A DNA stretch of 47,034 nucleotides from the NCBI GenBank assembly GCA_025361585.1, contig JANYKK010000222.1, positions 1 through 47,034 on the forward strand. Reading direction: 5' to 3'. Numbering within the stretch: position 1 is the stretch's first letter; each line of letters opens with the position of its first letter. Position numbers and translations under genes: made by a program. Below, one piece after another: positions 15,806 through 25,347 of the stretch. This stretch comes from Methylobacter sp. (GTDB lineage: Bacteria; Pseudomonadota; Gammaproteobacteria; Methylococcales; Methylomonadaceae). The notes under the pieces were generated by a model, which did not search any database, was not told the origin of the DNA, and worked only from the letters and a program-made list of their open reading frames with translations.

Positions 15806-16969
15806 ATGAACAACGCTGATAAAATTTATAACCTTGCCGTGTCCGGTGTGCAAAAGCTGATTCCTTATACACCCGGCAAACCGATTGAGGAGCTTGAGCG
15901 CGAACTGGGACTTTCTAACACGACTGCCAAGGATGGCGGAAGTGTCGCAATCGGTAGGGAGCCGATGCGACTCATAAAGCTTGCATCCAATGAAAATCCT
16001 TTAGGGCCCGGGAAAAAAGCTTTAGCGGCAATACAGGCGACTTTGAAGGATTTGGCCTTGTACCCGGATGGCAACGGCTTTAATTTGAAACTCGCATTAG
16101 CTGATAAATATGCGGTCGAGATGAGCCAGATTACATTGGGCAATGGATCCAATGAAATTCTTGAGTTGGTGGCCAGGGCGTTTTTAACGCCGGGACTTGA
16201 AGTGGTTTTTTCGCAGCATGCTTTTGCTGTGTATCCAATCGTAACTCAAGCGGTTGGCGCTACGGCGGTTGTCGCCCCCGCTTTGAATTACGGTCATGAT
16301 CTTGATGCCATGAGGCAAAGAATCACCGATAAAACGCGGTTGGTATTTATAGCGAATCCCAATAATCCTACCGGTACATTGCTGAGCCACGCCGACTTGG
16401 AAACATTTATTGGGGCGCTGCCAGACACTTGTGTATGCGTACTTGATGAGGCCTATTGTGAATTTGTTGGCGACAAAAGCGCGGACAATTCAATTGCTTG
16501 GCTAAAAAAGTATCCCAATTTATTAATTACCCGCACCTTTTCTAAGGCCTACGGTTTGGCCGGATTACGCATCGGATATGGCTTGTCCAGTCCGCAACTG
16601 GCCGACATCCTGAACCGGGTACGCCAGCCGTTCAATAATAATATGCTGGCTCTGGCCGCCGCCGAAGCGGCATTGACGGATACAGAGCACTTGCAAAACA
16701 CCATTACCGTTAATGCTCAAGGCATGCAGTTTATCACCGAAGGCTTTAAAAACTTAGGCTTGGAGTGGATTCCATCGGCAGGTAATTTTGTGTTGGTTGA
16801 CTTAAAACAACCAGCAATGCCGGTTTATGAGGCATTGCTGCGCAAAGGAGTTATCGTCAGGCCAGTTGGCGTCTATGAATTGCCTAATCATTTGCGTATT
16901 ACCATAGGTACACAGGCGGAAAATCAGCTGTTTTTACAGGCACTGACCGAAGTTATGCTGGCGCCATGA
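15806..16969 (+). CDS. hisC: Histidinol-phosphate aminotransferase
   Basis: 387 residues from ATG 15806 (MNNADKIYNLAV). The frame is open 25 codons further upstream, but that part is repeat-derived and unlike the family. It is a PLP class I/II aminotransferase: the PLP lysine is in FSKAYGLAGLRIGYG, with substrate and cofactor motifs LASNENPLGP, NPNNPTGT and DEAYCEF. It makes histidinol phosphate and, in this aromatic cluster, may also act on aromatic keto acids as HisC2-type enzymes do. It is cytoplasmic. A palindromic element lies between it and tyrA. Confidence 0.95.
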   Translation: MNNADKIYNLAVSGVQKLIPYTPGKPIEELERELGLSNTTAKDGGSVAIGREPMRLIKLASNENPLGPGKKALAAIQATLKDLALYPDGNGFNLKLALADKYAVEMSQITLGNGSNEILELVARAFLTPGLEVVFSQHAFAVYPIVTQAVGATAVVAPALNYGHDLDAMRQRITDKTRLVFIANPNNPTGTLLSHADLETFIGALPDTCVCVLDEAYCEFVGDKSADNSIAWLKKYPNLLITRTFSKAYGLAGLRIGYGLSSPQLADILNRVRQPFNNNMLALAAAEAALTDTEHLQNTITVNAQGMQFITEGFKNLGLEWIPSAGNFVLVDLKQPAMPVYEALLRKGVIVRPVGVYELPNHLRITIGTQAENQLFLQALTEVMLAP

Positions 16970-16983
16970 GCAAATCAAAGAAT

Positions 16984-17093
16984 TGTGGGGGCGAATTCAT
17001 GCCTGGCTGTCCTACCCGGTACCCTACGGGCCAGTGCAAATCTGCTTCCGGCAGATTTGTCAGTCGCCTTTGGGCGAATAAATTCGCCCCTAC
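16984..17093. repeat. Palindromic repeat between hisC and tyrA
   Basis: The ends GTGGGGGCGAATT and AATTCGCCCCTAC are inverted. Inside is a second hairpin (GCAAATCTGC / GCAGATTTGT) and a GGTACCCTACGGG segment reminiscent of family A. It fills most of the 138-bp gap. An upstream in-frame extension of tyrA through it is repeat-derived and not protein-like. Confidence 0.65.
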
Positions 17094-17107
17094 AGCGGTC
17101 GGAAATA

Positions 17108-17986
17108 ATGTTTAACCGGCTTTGCATTATCGGCGTCGGCTTGATCGGTGGCTCAATCGCTCGCGCGGCAAGGCAGCAGGGTTTATGCAATAACATAGTC
17201 GGCTATGGCCGACAGCTCGATGAGCAAAATCTGCAAACGGCAAAGCAGTTGGGGGTTATTGACGACTATACCTTGGAGCTTTCGGAAGCCGTTCAAGGCG
17301 TTGATTGCGTGGTCATCGCGACGCCGGTTGCGAGCATCGAAAGCATTTTTGCCCAGCTTAAGCCGTTGTGGTCGGATAACGCGGTTTATACCGATGTCGG
17401 CAGTACCAAAGGTAGCGTTATTGCCGCAGCAGAACGGGTTTTCGGTGTTGTGCCTGATAACCTGGTTCCCGCTCACCCGATCGCCGGAGCCGAGAACAGT
17501 GGTGTAACGGCCTCAGTCGACGATTTGTTTCTGAATAAACGCCTGATTATTACGCCGGTCGGCAATACCCGTTCTGAAGCAGTGCAAAAAATCCAGTGTT
17601 TCTGGCAGCGGTTGGGATCGTTGGTGTCGGTGATGGATGTGCAGCATCATGACAGCGTGTTGGCTGCAACCAGCCATTTGCCGCATATCCTGGCCTTTGC
17701 GTTGGTCGATATGCTCGGCCATAAAGACGAACAAAGCGAGATTTTTCAATATGCGGCCGGCGGCTTCAAGGATTTCACCCGGATTGCCTCAAGCGACCCG
17801 ACCATGTGGCAGGATATTTGTGCCGCCAATAAAGACGAAATCATCCCTTTAATCGAGCAGTTGAAGGGGGAATTGGATAAAATACAACGTTTGCTGGAAA
17901 CGAATGATACCCGGCAACTTTTTGAAACCTTTACGTATGCCAGAAACGCACGGCAACGCTTTCTTGATCAGTTCGATAATAATTAA
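17108..17986 (+). CDS. tyrA: Prephenate dehydrogenase
   Basis: 292 residues from ATG 17108 (MFNRLCIIGVGLIGGS). A longer frame from 16985 would run through a repeat and is rejected. The Rossmann motif GVGLIGGS binds NAD(P). HPIAGAENSG holds the catalytic His region, and HDSVLAATSHLPHI is the other conserved stretch. It converts prephenate to 4-hydroxyphenylpyruvate for tyrosine. It is a single-domain enzyme without the chorismate mutase of E. coli TyrA, as in Pseudomonas. The gene ends 1 bp before aroA. Confidence 0.95.
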   Translation: MFNRLCIIGVGLIGGSIARAARQQGLCNNIVGYGRQLDEQNLQTAKQLGVIDDYTLELSEAVQGVDCVVIATPVASIESIFAQLKPLWSDNAVYTDVGSTKGSVIAAAERVFGVVPDNLVPAHPIAGAENSGVTASVDDLFLNKRLIITPVGNTRSEAVQKIQCFWQRLGSLVSVMDVQHHDSVLAATSHLPHILAFALVDMLGHKDEQSEIFQYAAGGFKDFTRIASSDPTMWQDICAANKDEIIPLIEQLKGELDKIQRLLETNDTRQLFETFTYARNARQRFLDQFDNN

Positions 17987-17987
17987 T

Positions 17988-19307
17988 ATGTCAAAATCAA
18001 TCACATTTTACGTTCAACCCGGCGGTAAATTACAAGGCGAGGCACGCGTGCCCGGCGATAAATCCATGTCGCATCGATCAATCATGCTGGGTTCGCTGGC
18101 CGAAGGCGTGACTCATGTCAAAGGCTTTCTCGAAGCGGAAGATGCCTTGGCAACCTTGCAGGCTTTTCGCGATATGGGGGTTAAAATCGAAGGCCCGGTC
18201 AATGGCGAATTGACCATACACGGCGTTGGCAAGCACGGCTTGAAAGCGCCTGAAAATGACTTGTATCTGGGGAACTCAGGCACATCGATGCGTTTGCTGA
18301 GCGGTTTATTGGCAGGCCAGTCATTTAACTCGGTATTAACCGGTGATAAATCATTGTCCGGCAGGCCGATGAAGCGGGTCACTGAGCCGTTGGCGGCCAT
18401 GGGCGCCGATATAAAAACCACTGAGAAAGGCACGGCGCCTCTGCAAATTACCGGCAGGGCAGGGCAGTTGACTGGCATTGATTACGCGATGCCGATTGCC
18501 AGCGCCCAAGTCAAATCCTGCCTGTTATTGGCAGGCATGTATGCGCAAGGCGTAACCAGCGTTACCGAGCCAGCGCCTACCCGAGACCATACCGAACGCA
18601 TGCTGACCGGATTTAATTATCCGGTGAAACAACAAGGCAATAAAGTCAGCATTACCGCCGAAGGCAGTTTAACGGCGGCCGATATTGACGTACCCAGCGA
18701 TATTTCATCGGCGGCATTTTTCCTGGTCGGGGCGTCCATTGCGCCGGGCTCCGACCTGCTGTTGAAGCATGTCGGCATTAATCCTACGCGCACCGGCGTC
18801 ATCGACATTTTGAGATTAATGGGCGCCAATATTGAAGTTCTTAACGAGCGCACTGTCGGCGGCGAGCCGGTAGCCGACCTGCACGTTGTTTACAGTCCTC
18901 TTAAAGGTATAGACATTCCGGAGCATCTGGTGCCGCTGGCTATTGACGAGTTTCCTGTGCTGTTTGTTGCCGCTACGTGTGCAGAAGGACAAACACGGTT
19001 AACCGGAGCGGAAGAACTCAGGGTGAAAGAATCGGATCGTATCCAAGTGATGGCGGACGGCTTGCAAATCCTGGGCGTAGACGCTCAATCGACCGAGGAT
19101 GGCATGATCATTCAAGGCGGCTCGATTGGCGGTGGCGAAGTTATATCGCATGGCGACCACCGAATTGCGATGTCGTTTTCAATTGCTGGTTTGCGCGCTA
19201 ATGCGCCGATTACCATCCACGATTGTGAAAATGTGAATACCTCGTTCCCTGAATTTAGAGATTTGGCAAAGCGCTTAGGTCTTAATCTTGTTTGCAGGGA
19301 AGGCTAG
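17988..19307 (+). CDS. aroA: 3-phosphoshikimate 1-carboxyvinyltransferase (EPSP synthase)
   Basis: 439 residues from ATG 17988, one base after the tyrA stop; the frame is open further upstream inside tyrA, which is not used. The enzyme joins PEP to shikimate-3-phosphate in the shikimate pathway. Motifs: PGDKSMSHRS near the N terminus, GNSGTSMRLL, RPMKRV, SAQVKSC, RDHTERML, NPTRTG, IDEFPVL, LRVKESDR and DHRIAMSF. The overall pattern (SAQVKS, RDHTE, NPTR) is closer to Agrobacterium CP4-like EPSP synthases than to E. coli AroA, but the residue after NS is Gly, not the Ala seen in CP4. The stop codon overlaps the cmk start. Confidence 0.96.
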   Translation: MSKSITFYVQPGGKLQGEARVPGDKSMSHRSIMLGSLAEGVTHVKGFLEAEDALATLQAFRDMGVKIEGPVNGELTIHGVGKHGLKAPENDLYLGNSGTSMRLLSGLLAGQSFNSVLTGDKSLSGRPMKRVTEPLAAMGADIKTTEKGTAPLQITGRAGQLTGIDYAMPIASAQVKSCLLLAGMYAQGVTSVTEPAPTRDHTERMLTGFNYPVKQQGNKVSITAEGSLTAADIDVPSDISSAAFFLVGASIAPGSDLLLKHVGINPTRTGVIDILRLMGANIEVLNERTVGGEPVADLHVVYSPLKGIDIPEHLVPLAIDEFPVLFVAATCAEGQTRLTGAEELRVKESDRIQVMADGLQILGVDAQSTEDGMIIQGGSIGGGEVISHGDHRIAMSFSIAGLRANAPITIHDCENVNTSFPEFRDLAKRLGLNLVCREG

Positions 19308-19963
19308 TGAATATACCCGTATTGACTATAGATGGCCCTAGCGGTGCCGGAAAAGGCACGGTTAGCCGAGCGGTAGCGAAAAAACTGGGCTGGAACTATC
19401 TGGATAGCGGTTCAATTTATCGTTCATTGGCAATTGCTGCTTTAAACCAGTCTGCTGATCTGGAAGATGAAGCCGCCATTGCCGATATAGCCAGGGGGAT
19501 GGTGTTGGAATTCGATTGTGGCGATGAATTGGTCGTTAGATTGGATGGCGAAGATATTACCGCCCAGTTAGGCTTAGAAAGCACAGGTTATGCAGCGTCC
19601 ATCGTCGCCGCACTCCCTGAAGTCAGGCAGGTTTTGTTGCAAAAACAAAAGGATTTTAAACGGTTGCCAGGGTTGGTTGCAGACGGACGCGACATGGGGA
19701 CGGTGGTTTTTCCTGAAGCCGAAAACAAGGTGTTTTTAACTGCCAGCGCAGCTGAAAGGGCTAAGCGGCGATATAAACAGTTGATAGAAAAAGGGATTGA
19801 TGCTAACCTAGCGCAGATAACAACTGAGATAGAAGAACGTGATCGCCGGGATATGGAGCGCAAGACGTCTCCTTTAACTATGTCCAGTGACGCGCTTTAT
19901 ATTGATTCTTCGGATATGCCGCTAAATGCTGTTATTGAAGAAGTGCTGAATTTAATCCGTTAA
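19307..19963 (+). CDS. cmk: Cytidylate kinase
   Basis: 218 residues from GTG 19307, which overlaps the aroA TAG by one base and follows a GGGAAGG ribosome-binding site. A TTG 15 bases upstream is less likely. The P-loop is GPSGAGKGT, the CMP-binding region includes LDSGSIYRS, and DGRDMGTVVFP is the family motif. It phosphorylates CMP and dCMP. The aroA-cmk-rpsA order is widespread in proteobacteria. Confidence 0.95.
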   Translation: MNIPVLTIDGPSGAGKGTVSRAVAKKLGWNYLDSGSIYRSLAIAALNQSADLEDEAAIADIARGMVLEFDCGDELVVRLDGEDITAQLGLESTGYAASIVAALPEVRQVLLQKQKDFKRLPGLVADGRDMGTVVFPEAENKVFLTASAAERAKRRYKQLIEKGIDANLAQITTEIEERDRRDMERKTSPLTMSSDALYIDSSDMPLNAVIEEVLNLIR

Positions 19964-19980
19964 GGATTTCTTACGTGGTC

Positions 19981-20013
19981 AGCTCAAAATGATTTGAGTG
20001 TGATCTTTTTTTA
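19981..20013 (+). terminator. Weak terminator-like hairpin between cmk and rpsA
   Basis: GCTCAAA-ATGA-TTTGAGT forms a 7-bp stem, with TTTTTTT starting 6 bases later. The stem is AT-rich, so it would be a weak or leaky terminator, leaving room for a separate rpsA promoter just downstream. Confidence 0.35.
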
Positions 20014-20065
20014 ACTTTGATAAAGAAAAGGCTTGTTCGTGTTTCGACAGGCTTGGGAATGGAAA

Positions 20066-21736
20066 ATGAGCGAAAGCTTTGCTGAATTATTTGAAGAAAG
20101 TCTAATCAAGACGGAAATGCGTCCTGGTGCCATGTTAATGGGTACGGTTGTTGATATCGAAAACGATATGATCATCGTCAGCACCCATTCTAAATCTGAA
20201 GGTGTCATTCCAAAATGGCAGTTCCTAAATAACGATGGCGAATTAGAAGTTGCCATTGGCGATGAGGTCGAGGTTGCCCTTGATTTGTTTGAAGACGGCT
20301 TGGGTGCCACACTTCTTTCTCGTGATAAAGCGAAGAAAAACAAAGCTTGGTCTGAACTTGAACATGCTTTCGACAAAGAAGCAACTATAATCGGTCGTAT
20401 TACCGGTAAAGTTCGCGGCGGTTTCACCGTGGCGGTTGGCGCATTACGTGCTTTCTTGCCCGGTTCATTAGTAGATGTTCGCCCGATCAGAGACACAACT
20501 TTCCTGGAAAATCGCGATCTGGAATTCAAAGTTATAAAAATCGATCAAAAACGTAACAACGTGGTTCTGTCCCGTCGTGCTGTTGTCGAAAAAGAATACA
20601 GCGCTGAAAGGGAAGAATTGCTCAAAACGCTGGAAGAAGGCGCAGTCGTTACCGGCGTAGTTAAAAACCTGACCGATTACGGCGCATTTATCGATCTTGG
20701 CGGTATTGACGGTCTGTTACACATCACCGATATGGCATGGAGACGCGTACGTCATCCGTCCGAGTGTGTAGAAATCGGCCAGGAAATTAAAGTTAAAGTT
20801 TTGAAATATGACAAAGATAAGAATCGTGTTTCATTAGGCATGAAGCAAATGGGTGAAGATCCATGGCAAAACATCGCCCGTCGCTACCCAGCCGGCACAC
20901 GTGTATTCGGCAAAGTAAACAACCTGACCGATTACGGCTGCTTTGTTGAAATTGAAGAAGGCGTAGAAGGTTTGGTTCACGTTTCTGAAATGGACTGGAC
21001 CAACAAAAACGTTAATCCTTCCAAGCTCGTTCAATTGGGTGATGATGTCGAAGTAATGGTTCTTGAAATCGATGAAGAACGTCGTCGTATTTCTTTAGGC
21101 ATGAAGCAGTGCAAAACCAATCCTTGGGATGATTTTGCTGCAACCCATAACAAAGGCGATAAAATTTCAGGAAAAATCAAATCGATTACTGATTTTGGTA
21201 TTTTCATCGGCCTAGATGGCGGTATCGACGGTTTGGTTCATATGTCTGATATTTCATGGGCAGATGAAGGCGAAGCCTCGGTTCGTGACTTCAAAAAAGG
21301 CGATGAGCTGGAAACCGTTATTCTGGCGGTGGATTCCGAACGTGAACGTATCTCTTTAGGTATCAAACAATTGGAACAAGATCCGTTCCAAAACTTCCTG
21401 GCTACCCATGAAAAAGGCAGCTTGGTAAAAGGAACCGTTAAAGAAGTCGATGCTAAAGGCGCCGTAATCACTTTGGCCGATCATGTTGAGGGCTATTTGC
21501 GTGCTTCCGAAATTCAACGCGACCGCGTTGAAGATGCGAGAACCTTGCTAAAAGAAGGCGATGAACTTGAAGCTAAGTTCATTGGCGTAGATAAGAAAAG
21601 CAAATCAATTTCTTTATCTATTAAAGCAAAAGATAGCGAAGAAGAGACTCATGCCGTTAAGGATCACTCCCAACAGCAGCAACAGTCAGTTGGCGCCCCG
21701 ACCTTCGCCGATATCTTTAAGCAGATGGAAAAATAA
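20066..21736 (+). CDS. rpsA: 30S ribosomal protein S1
   Basis: 556 residues from ATG 20066 ([13 protein letters not shown]), the usual gammaproteobacterial start; an 11-codon upstream extension is not used. Six S1 (OB-fold) repeats can be followed along the chain. The later ones carry the [20 protein letters not shown] pattern and its variants near 202, 287, 374 and 461. S1 binds mRNA and brings it to the 30S subunit. Codon use is more uniform than in the neighbours, as expected for a highly expressed gene. In E. coli the gene is autoregulated through its leader, and the weak Shine-Dalgarno here fits that, though this is inference. Confidence 0.97.
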   Translation: MSESFAELFEESLIKTEMRPGAMLMGTVVDIENDMIIVSTHSKSEGVIPKWQFLNNDGELEVAIGDEVEVALDLFEDGLGATLLSRDKAKKNKAWSELEHAFDKEATIIGRITGKVRGGFTVAVGALRAFLPGSLVDVRPIRDTTFLENRDLEFKVIKIDQKRNNVVLSRRAVVEKEYSAEREELLKTLEEGAVVTGVVKNLTDYGAFIDLGGIDGLLHITDMAWRRVRHPSECVEIGQEIKVKVLKYDKDKNRVSLGMKQMGEDPWQNIARRYPAGTRVFGKVNNLTDYGCFVEIEEGVEGLVHVSEMDWTNKNVNPSKLVQLGDDVEVMVLEIDEERRRISLGMKQCKTNPWDDFAATHNKGDKISGKIKSITDFGIFIGLDGGIDGLVHMSDISWADEGEASVRDFKKGDELETVILAVDSERERISLGIKQLEQDPFQNFLATHEKGSLVKGTVKEVDAKGAVITLADHVEGYLRASEIQRDRVEDARTLLKEGDELEAKFIGVDKKSKSISLSIKAKDSEEETHAVKDHSQQQQQSVGAPTFADIFKQMEK

Positions 21737-21743
21737 AAATCAT

Positions 21744-21785
21744 GGGGGGGTATGTATTCGTACATACCCCTAGTGTTTATTTGTT
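21744..21785 (+). terminator. Rho-independent terminator of rpsA
   Basis: GGGGTATGTA and TACATACCCC form a perfect 10-bp stem with a TTCG loop (21747-21770), followed by TAGTGTTTATTTG. It lies between rpsA and the separately started ihfB. Confidence 0.75.
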
Positions 21786-21800
21786 TTCGCAGGATAGAAT

Positions 21801-22106
21801 GTGACAAAATCAGAATTAATTGAAGCACTCGCCAAACATCAGCCGCATCTGGCACAGAAAGATGTAGAGATAGCGGTAAAATGTATCATTGAGCAAATGA
21901 ATCAGGCGTTATCTTCCGGTGAAAGAATCGAGATCAGAGGTTTTGGTAGTTTCTCGCTACATTTGCGCCCACCTCGCATGGGGCGTAACCCAAAAACAGG
22001 TGAGTCTGTAGCTTTATCAAAAAAACACGTACCTCACTTTAAACCGGGTAAGGAATTGCGTGACCGAGTGGATGCTTCGCGGAATAAATGTAAGATAGTC
22101 GATTAA
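21801..22106 (+). CDS. ihfB: Integration host factor subunit beta
   Basis: 101 residues from a GTG start ([11 protein letters not shown]), with AGGA at 21791. It is an HU/IHF family DNA-bending protein that works as a heterodimer with IhfA. Typical features are RGFGSFSL, the arm sequence [12 protein letters not shown] with the intercalating Pro, and [11 protein letters not shown] near the C terminus. IHF shapes promoters, recombination sites and replication origins. Its place after rpsA is conserved in gammaproteobacteria. Confidence 0.95.
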   Translation: MTKSELIEALAKHQPHLAQKDVEIAVKCIIEQMNQALSSGERIEIRGFGSFSLHLRPPRMGRNPKTGESVALSKKHVPHFKPGKELRDRVDASRNKCKIVD

Positions 22107-22120
22107 TTGTTAGTATATTG

Positions 22121-22156
22121 AAGCTCTGCAAAACATAGTTGCAGGGCTTTAATTTT
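22121..22156 (+). terminator. Rho-independent terminator of ihfB
   Basis: AAGCTCTGCA and TGCAGGGCTT pair over 10 bp with one G-T, around a 9-base loop, followed by TAATTTTG. It lies 14 bp past the ihfB stop. Confidence 0.7.
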
Positions 22157-22175
22157 GTGCGGTATCCCTCCTTTT

Positions 22176-22778
22176 TTATCCTCCCCATTGTTGTTTAAGC
22201 TTTTGCCTGTTCAATGCCAGCCACTGGATCGCAATAATAGGTATTGCTGATTCTATCTCGCCGTTTTCCAGCATACGATACACCTGATCAAAATCAACGG
22301 CGCGCACCAAAATATCCTCGTCCTCGTGATCTAGGCCGTGAATGCCGCCCACTTGCGTACTATCCACTTTTCCGCAAAATAGCGTAATCCACTCAGAGAA
22401 AGCGCCCGGCGTAGTATAAAATTCATTGATGACCATCAATTGTTGAATTTCACAGCCCGCTTCTTCGATAGATTCCCGATAAGCGACTTCCTCGGCTGAT
22501 TCGCCTTCCTCTATCGCTCCCCCAACAATCTCGACCAGCCAGGCCCTATCAGGATGTAAAATTGCGGCAGCGGTTCTGAACTGTTCGATCAGCACTACCT
22601 TGTCGGCATGGGGGTCATATAACAGAACCGCAATACAGTTGCCGCGCATGAACAGTTCGCGTGAAATTTCGGCGCTCCAGCCCCCACCAAATAAGGTATG
22701 TTTAACGTGATATTTTTCCACGCGGAAAAAGCCCTGAAAGACGATTTCCTTGCCCAAAATTTCAAACTGTTTATCCAT
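22176..22778 (-). CDS. nudF: ADP-ribose pyrophosphatase-type Nudix hydrolase
   Basis: 200 residues from ATG 22778, which has AAAGGT upstream and overlaps the preceding stop by 8 bp; the longer form from 22796 is less likely. The Nudix box is complete (G-x5-E-x7-REUxEExGU, reading GAIEEGESAEEVAYRESIEE then AG). The N-terminal part (VEKYHVKHTLFGG) and the acidic motif after the box fit the NudF group, which splits ADP-ribose to AMP and ribose-5-phosphate. It is co-transcribed with the sorbosone-dehydrogenase-like gene; no metabolic link between the two is obvious. Confidence 0.87.
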   Translation of the reverse strand: MDKQFEILGKEIVFQGFFRVEKYHVKHTLFGGGWSAEISRELFMRGNCIAVLLYDPHADKVVLIEQFRTAAAILHPDRAWLVEIVGGAIEEGESAEEVAYRESIEEAGCEIQQLMVINEFYTTPGAFSEWITLFCGKVDSTQVGGIHGLDHEDEDILVRAVDFDQVYRMLENGEIESAIPIIAIQWLALNRQKLKQQWGG

Positions 22779-23946
22779 GCTTACCTTTGTACTCAACTTT
22801 ATAAATTACGCCGAGCTTATCATCGCTAATCAACAAACTGCCATCCGGCATTTCCAGAATATCGACCGGGCGTCCCAGCACGTTGCCGTTTTTAGTTAGC
22901 CAGCCATCGATAAAAACCTGTTCGGCAATTGCTCCATGCATTGCTCTACCTCCTGCATCCATGCAGTCGTCGGCAACCGGCTTGCCTTGTTTGAATTTTA
23001 CCAACGCAACACGGTAACCTTGCGGCTCAGACCGGTTCCATGAACCGTGTTCCGCGACAAATAGCTGATTTTGGTATTCGGTCGAAAATTGTTTGCTCCG
23101 ATAAAAACGTAGACCCAAAGGTGCCATATGGGCCTTAAATTTCCACACTGGCGCGACAAATTCACTGCATCTTTTACCGGCGGCTAGCTCAGGATCAGGA
23201 ATATCGCCACCGTGACAGTAGGGAAAACCAAAATGTTCACCGTTTGTCGTCCATTGATTAAGCTCATCGGGCGGGAGGTCATCGCCCAAATAGTCGCGGC
23301 CATTCTCGGTAAAAAACAACGCACCGGTTTCCGGTTGCCAGTCAAGACCAACAGAGCTTCTGATGCCCCGGGCAAGTATCTCAAAGCCGCTGCCATCTGA
23401 ATTTAACCTGACCAGCGAGCTATAAATCGGTTTTTCCAGCTCGCAAATATTACAGGGCGCTCCAACTGTAGTGTACAGCTTGTTATCGGGGCCAAAGTGC
23501 AGGTATTTCCAGCCGTGATGCTGTTCTGATGGGAATTGATCGTAAATCACAACAGGTTTAGGCGGATTAGCTAATTGCTGGGTGATATGGTCGAAACGGA
23601 TAATGCGGTTAACTTCGGCCACGTACAGCGAATCATCCTTATAAGCGACGCCGTTGGGTAAATATAAGCCGCTGGCGATCACATAACGTTTATCCGCTAC
23701 GCCATCGTTATTGCTGTCTTGTACCGCATAAACCGCGCCTTCAGATCCGGTGCCGACAAACACCACGCCGTTATCGCCCAAGGCCAAACTTCTGGCATTG
23801 GGCAGGTTATCGGCAAAAATAGACAGGACAAAGCCTTGGGGCACATGCAGTTGCTTTAGAATGCCTTGATGACTGTTTGGTTCTGCATAGGCCAAGCAAG
23901 GGCTAATTAAAAACATAAGCAACGATATTACTTTTATAATAGACAT
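22771..23946 (-). CDS. Secreted PQQ-type glucose/sorbosone dehydrogenase family protein
   Basis: 391 residues from ATG 23946, preceded by GGAGGG at good spacing. A signal peptide (MSIIKVISLLMFLISPCLAYA) directs export. The rest is a six-bladed beta-propeller of the GSDH family (PNGVAYKDDSLYVAEVNRI, then EQHHGWKYLHFGPDNKLYTT with the His expected to act as base near PQQ, and GRPVDILEMPDGSLLISDD at the end). Cys pairs (GAPCNICE and others) suggest disulfides. Relatives oxidise sugars with PQQ, but many have no known substrate. It overlaps nudF by 8 bp, implying co-transcription. Confidence 0.82.
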   Translation of the reverse strand: MSIIKVISLLMFLISPCLAYAEPNSHQGILKQLHVPQGFVLSIFADNLPNARSLALGDNGVVFVGTGSEGAVYAVQDSNNDGVADKRYVIASGLYLPNGVAYKDDSLYVAEVNRIIRFDHITQQLANPPKPVVIYDQFPSEQHHGWKYLHFGPDNKLYTTVGAPCNICELEKPIYSSLVRLNSDGSGFEILARGIRSSVGLDWQPETGALFFTENGRDYLGDDLPPDELNQWTTNGEHFGFPYCHGGDIPDPELAAGKRCSEFVAPVWKFKAHMAPLGLRFYRSKQFSTEYQNQLFVAEHGSWNRSEPQGYRVALVKFKQGKPVADDCMDAGGRAMHGAIAEQVFIDGWLTKNGNVLGRPVDILEMPDGSLLISDDKLGVIYKVEYKGKHG

Positions 23947-24058
23947 CAGATTACCCTCCATCAATTAACTTAAGCTATATTAGCACCGTTAGAAGGCTTG
24001 GAATGTATTATTCAAGCCCCATATTGATTAATATCTTAACGAAAAAAGGTTCAAACAT

Positions 24059-24934
24059 ATGATGCGTATTTTTCTTTTTCTGGCAACCAATGTAGCCATA
24101 ATGGTTGTGGTCAGTATTATTTTTAGCGTTTTAGGCTTAGGCAGCACTCTGGATGCTCAAGGCATCGACCTTAATCTTAATGCGCTTTTAGTCATGTCGG
24201 CCATCATCGGTATGACCGGTTCGGTTATTTCCTTAGCAATGTCCAAATGGTCGGCAAAAAATGCGATGGGCGTACACGTTATTGAACAGCCCCAAAATCA
24301 AACCGAGAAATGGCTGATCGAGATCGTGGCTAAACAAGCCAGGCAGGCGGGCATCGGTATGCCCGAAGTTGGTATTTTTCAGACCCCTGAATCCAATGCC
24401 TTTGCGACAGGCATGAGTAGAGACAGTGCGCTGGTCGCAGTCAGCACCGGCTTATTGCAAAACATGAATGCTGATGAAGTGGAAGCGGTAGTCGGTCATG
24501 AAATCAGTCATGTTGCTAACGGCGATATGGTAACGATGGCGTTGATGCAGGGCGTGGTCAACACCTTCGTTTACTTCTTTGCGACCGTCATCGGCCATGT
24601 TGTCGACCGGGTCGTGTTTAAAACCGAACGCGGTTATGGCCCCGCCTATTACATCACCCAGATGGTAGCTCAAATCGTCTTAGGGATTTTGGCCTCTATG
24701 CTGGTGATGTGGTTCTCCCGTTACCGGGAATTTAAGGCTGATGCTGGCGGCGCAAACTTGGCCGGGCGCGAAAAAATGATCGGCGCTCTGCGAGCCTTGC
24801 AGCGCGGACACGAAGCGGAAGACTTACCGGGACAATTGGCCGCTTTCGGTATTAACGGCGGCGGTGTGAGCAAGTTTTTTATGAGCCATCCGCCATTGGA
24901 AGAGCGCATTGCCGCGTTACAAAATAGCCGTTAA
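24059..24934 (+). CDS. htpX: Membrane zinc metalloprotease HtpX
   Basis: 291 residues. Two N-terminal membrane helices (4-24 and ~38-60) come first, then the M48 zinc site HEISH in VVGHEISHVANGD with a third zinc ligand Glu in SRYREFKADAGGA. Two further helices lie between (~165-185 and ~200-220). HtpX degrades damaged inner-membrane proteins together with FtsH. ATG occurs twice in a row at 24059 and 24062. The length equals that of E. coli HtpX within a few residues. The gene stands alone, with a short palindrome downstream. Confidence 0.95.
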   Translation: MMRIFLFLATNVAIMVVVSIIFSVLGLGSTLDAQGIDLNLNALLVMSAIIGMTGSVISLAMSKWSAKNAMGVHVIEQPQNQTEKWLIEIVAKQARQAGIGMPEVGIFQTPESNAFATGMSRDSALVAVSTGLLQNMNADEVEAVVGHEISHVANGDMVTMALMQGVVNTFVYFFATVIGHVVDRVVFKTERGYGPAYYITQMVAQIVLGILASMLVMWFSRYREFKADAGGANLAGREKMIGALRALQRGHEAEDLPGQLAAFGINGGGVSKFFMSHPPLEERIAALQNSR

Positions 24935-24948
24935 TTAAAAGCATATAA

Positions 24949-24997
24949 CCACGAAGACACGAAGGGCACGAAGAAATAAAGCTTCGTGTCTTCGTGG
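24949..24997. repeat. Inverted repeat CCACGAAGACACGAAG / CTTCGTGTCTTCGTGG
   Basis: Perfect 16-base inverted arms flank GGCACGAAGAAATAAAG. It lies 15 bp past the htpX stop and could fold as a strong hairpin, possibly acting as a bidirectional transcript end. This CACGAAGACACGAAG type is a widespread extragenic palindrome in environmental bacteria. Confidence 0.7.
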
Positions 24998-25176
24998 TGA
25001 ATCGTGTTTAAGGCTTAATGAACTATGTCAGTGGACTGGGCGATAGCAAAGCTCCGGTGGAGCCTGGGTTTAATAAACGGTTGTTCAGTCGGTTGTACTC
25101 GATTCTCGAGCCTCAAAATGAGGATCTGGTGGTTAATGAGTGTGTTCGTAGCAACTCTACAAAAAAGGAGGTATCT

Positions 25177-25341
25177 ATGGACAAAAAAAGTAGCAGCTTA
25201 AAGCTGAAGTTAATGAAAACGCCAATGACATTGATGGTTGTTTTTACATTTGCTGTATCCATGTTCAGTTTCGAATTTGACTACATACACACTCGTGACT
25301 CGAGTAGAGCCGACTGGTTTGCTTCTAATCACCCTGCCTAA
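25177..25341 (+). CDS. Small single-pass membrane protein
   Basis: 54 residues from ATG 25177, preceded by a perfect Shine-Dalgarno (AAGGAGGT, 25166-25173). The first 15 residues are Lys-rich (MDKKSSSLKLKLMK). A hydrophobic helix follows (TLMVVFTFAVSMFSF), then a polar tail of ~22 residues. The N-in orientation is expected from the basic start. The frame is open upstream to 25018, but that part has no ribosome-binding site. It ends 6 bp before the DUF2835 gene, so it is the head of that operon. No function can be given. Confidence 0.5.
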   Translation: MDKKSSSLKLKLMKTPMTLMVVFTFAVSMFSFEFDYIHTRDSSRADWFASNHPA

Positions 25342-25347
25342 CTCATC

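Noticed and set aside
16985-17107. In-frame N-terminal extension of tyrA by 41 codons
   Set aside because: It runs through a palindromic repeat. The Rossmann motif starts right after ATG 17108.
17904-17987. Longer aroA start inside tyrA
   Set aside because: The 28 extra residues are tyrA shadow. ATG 17988 follows the tyrA stop by one base and fits the family start.
25018-25176. 53-codon upstream extension of the small membrane protein
   Set aside because: No ribosome-binding site precedes it, whereas AAGGAGGT sits exactly before ATG 25177.
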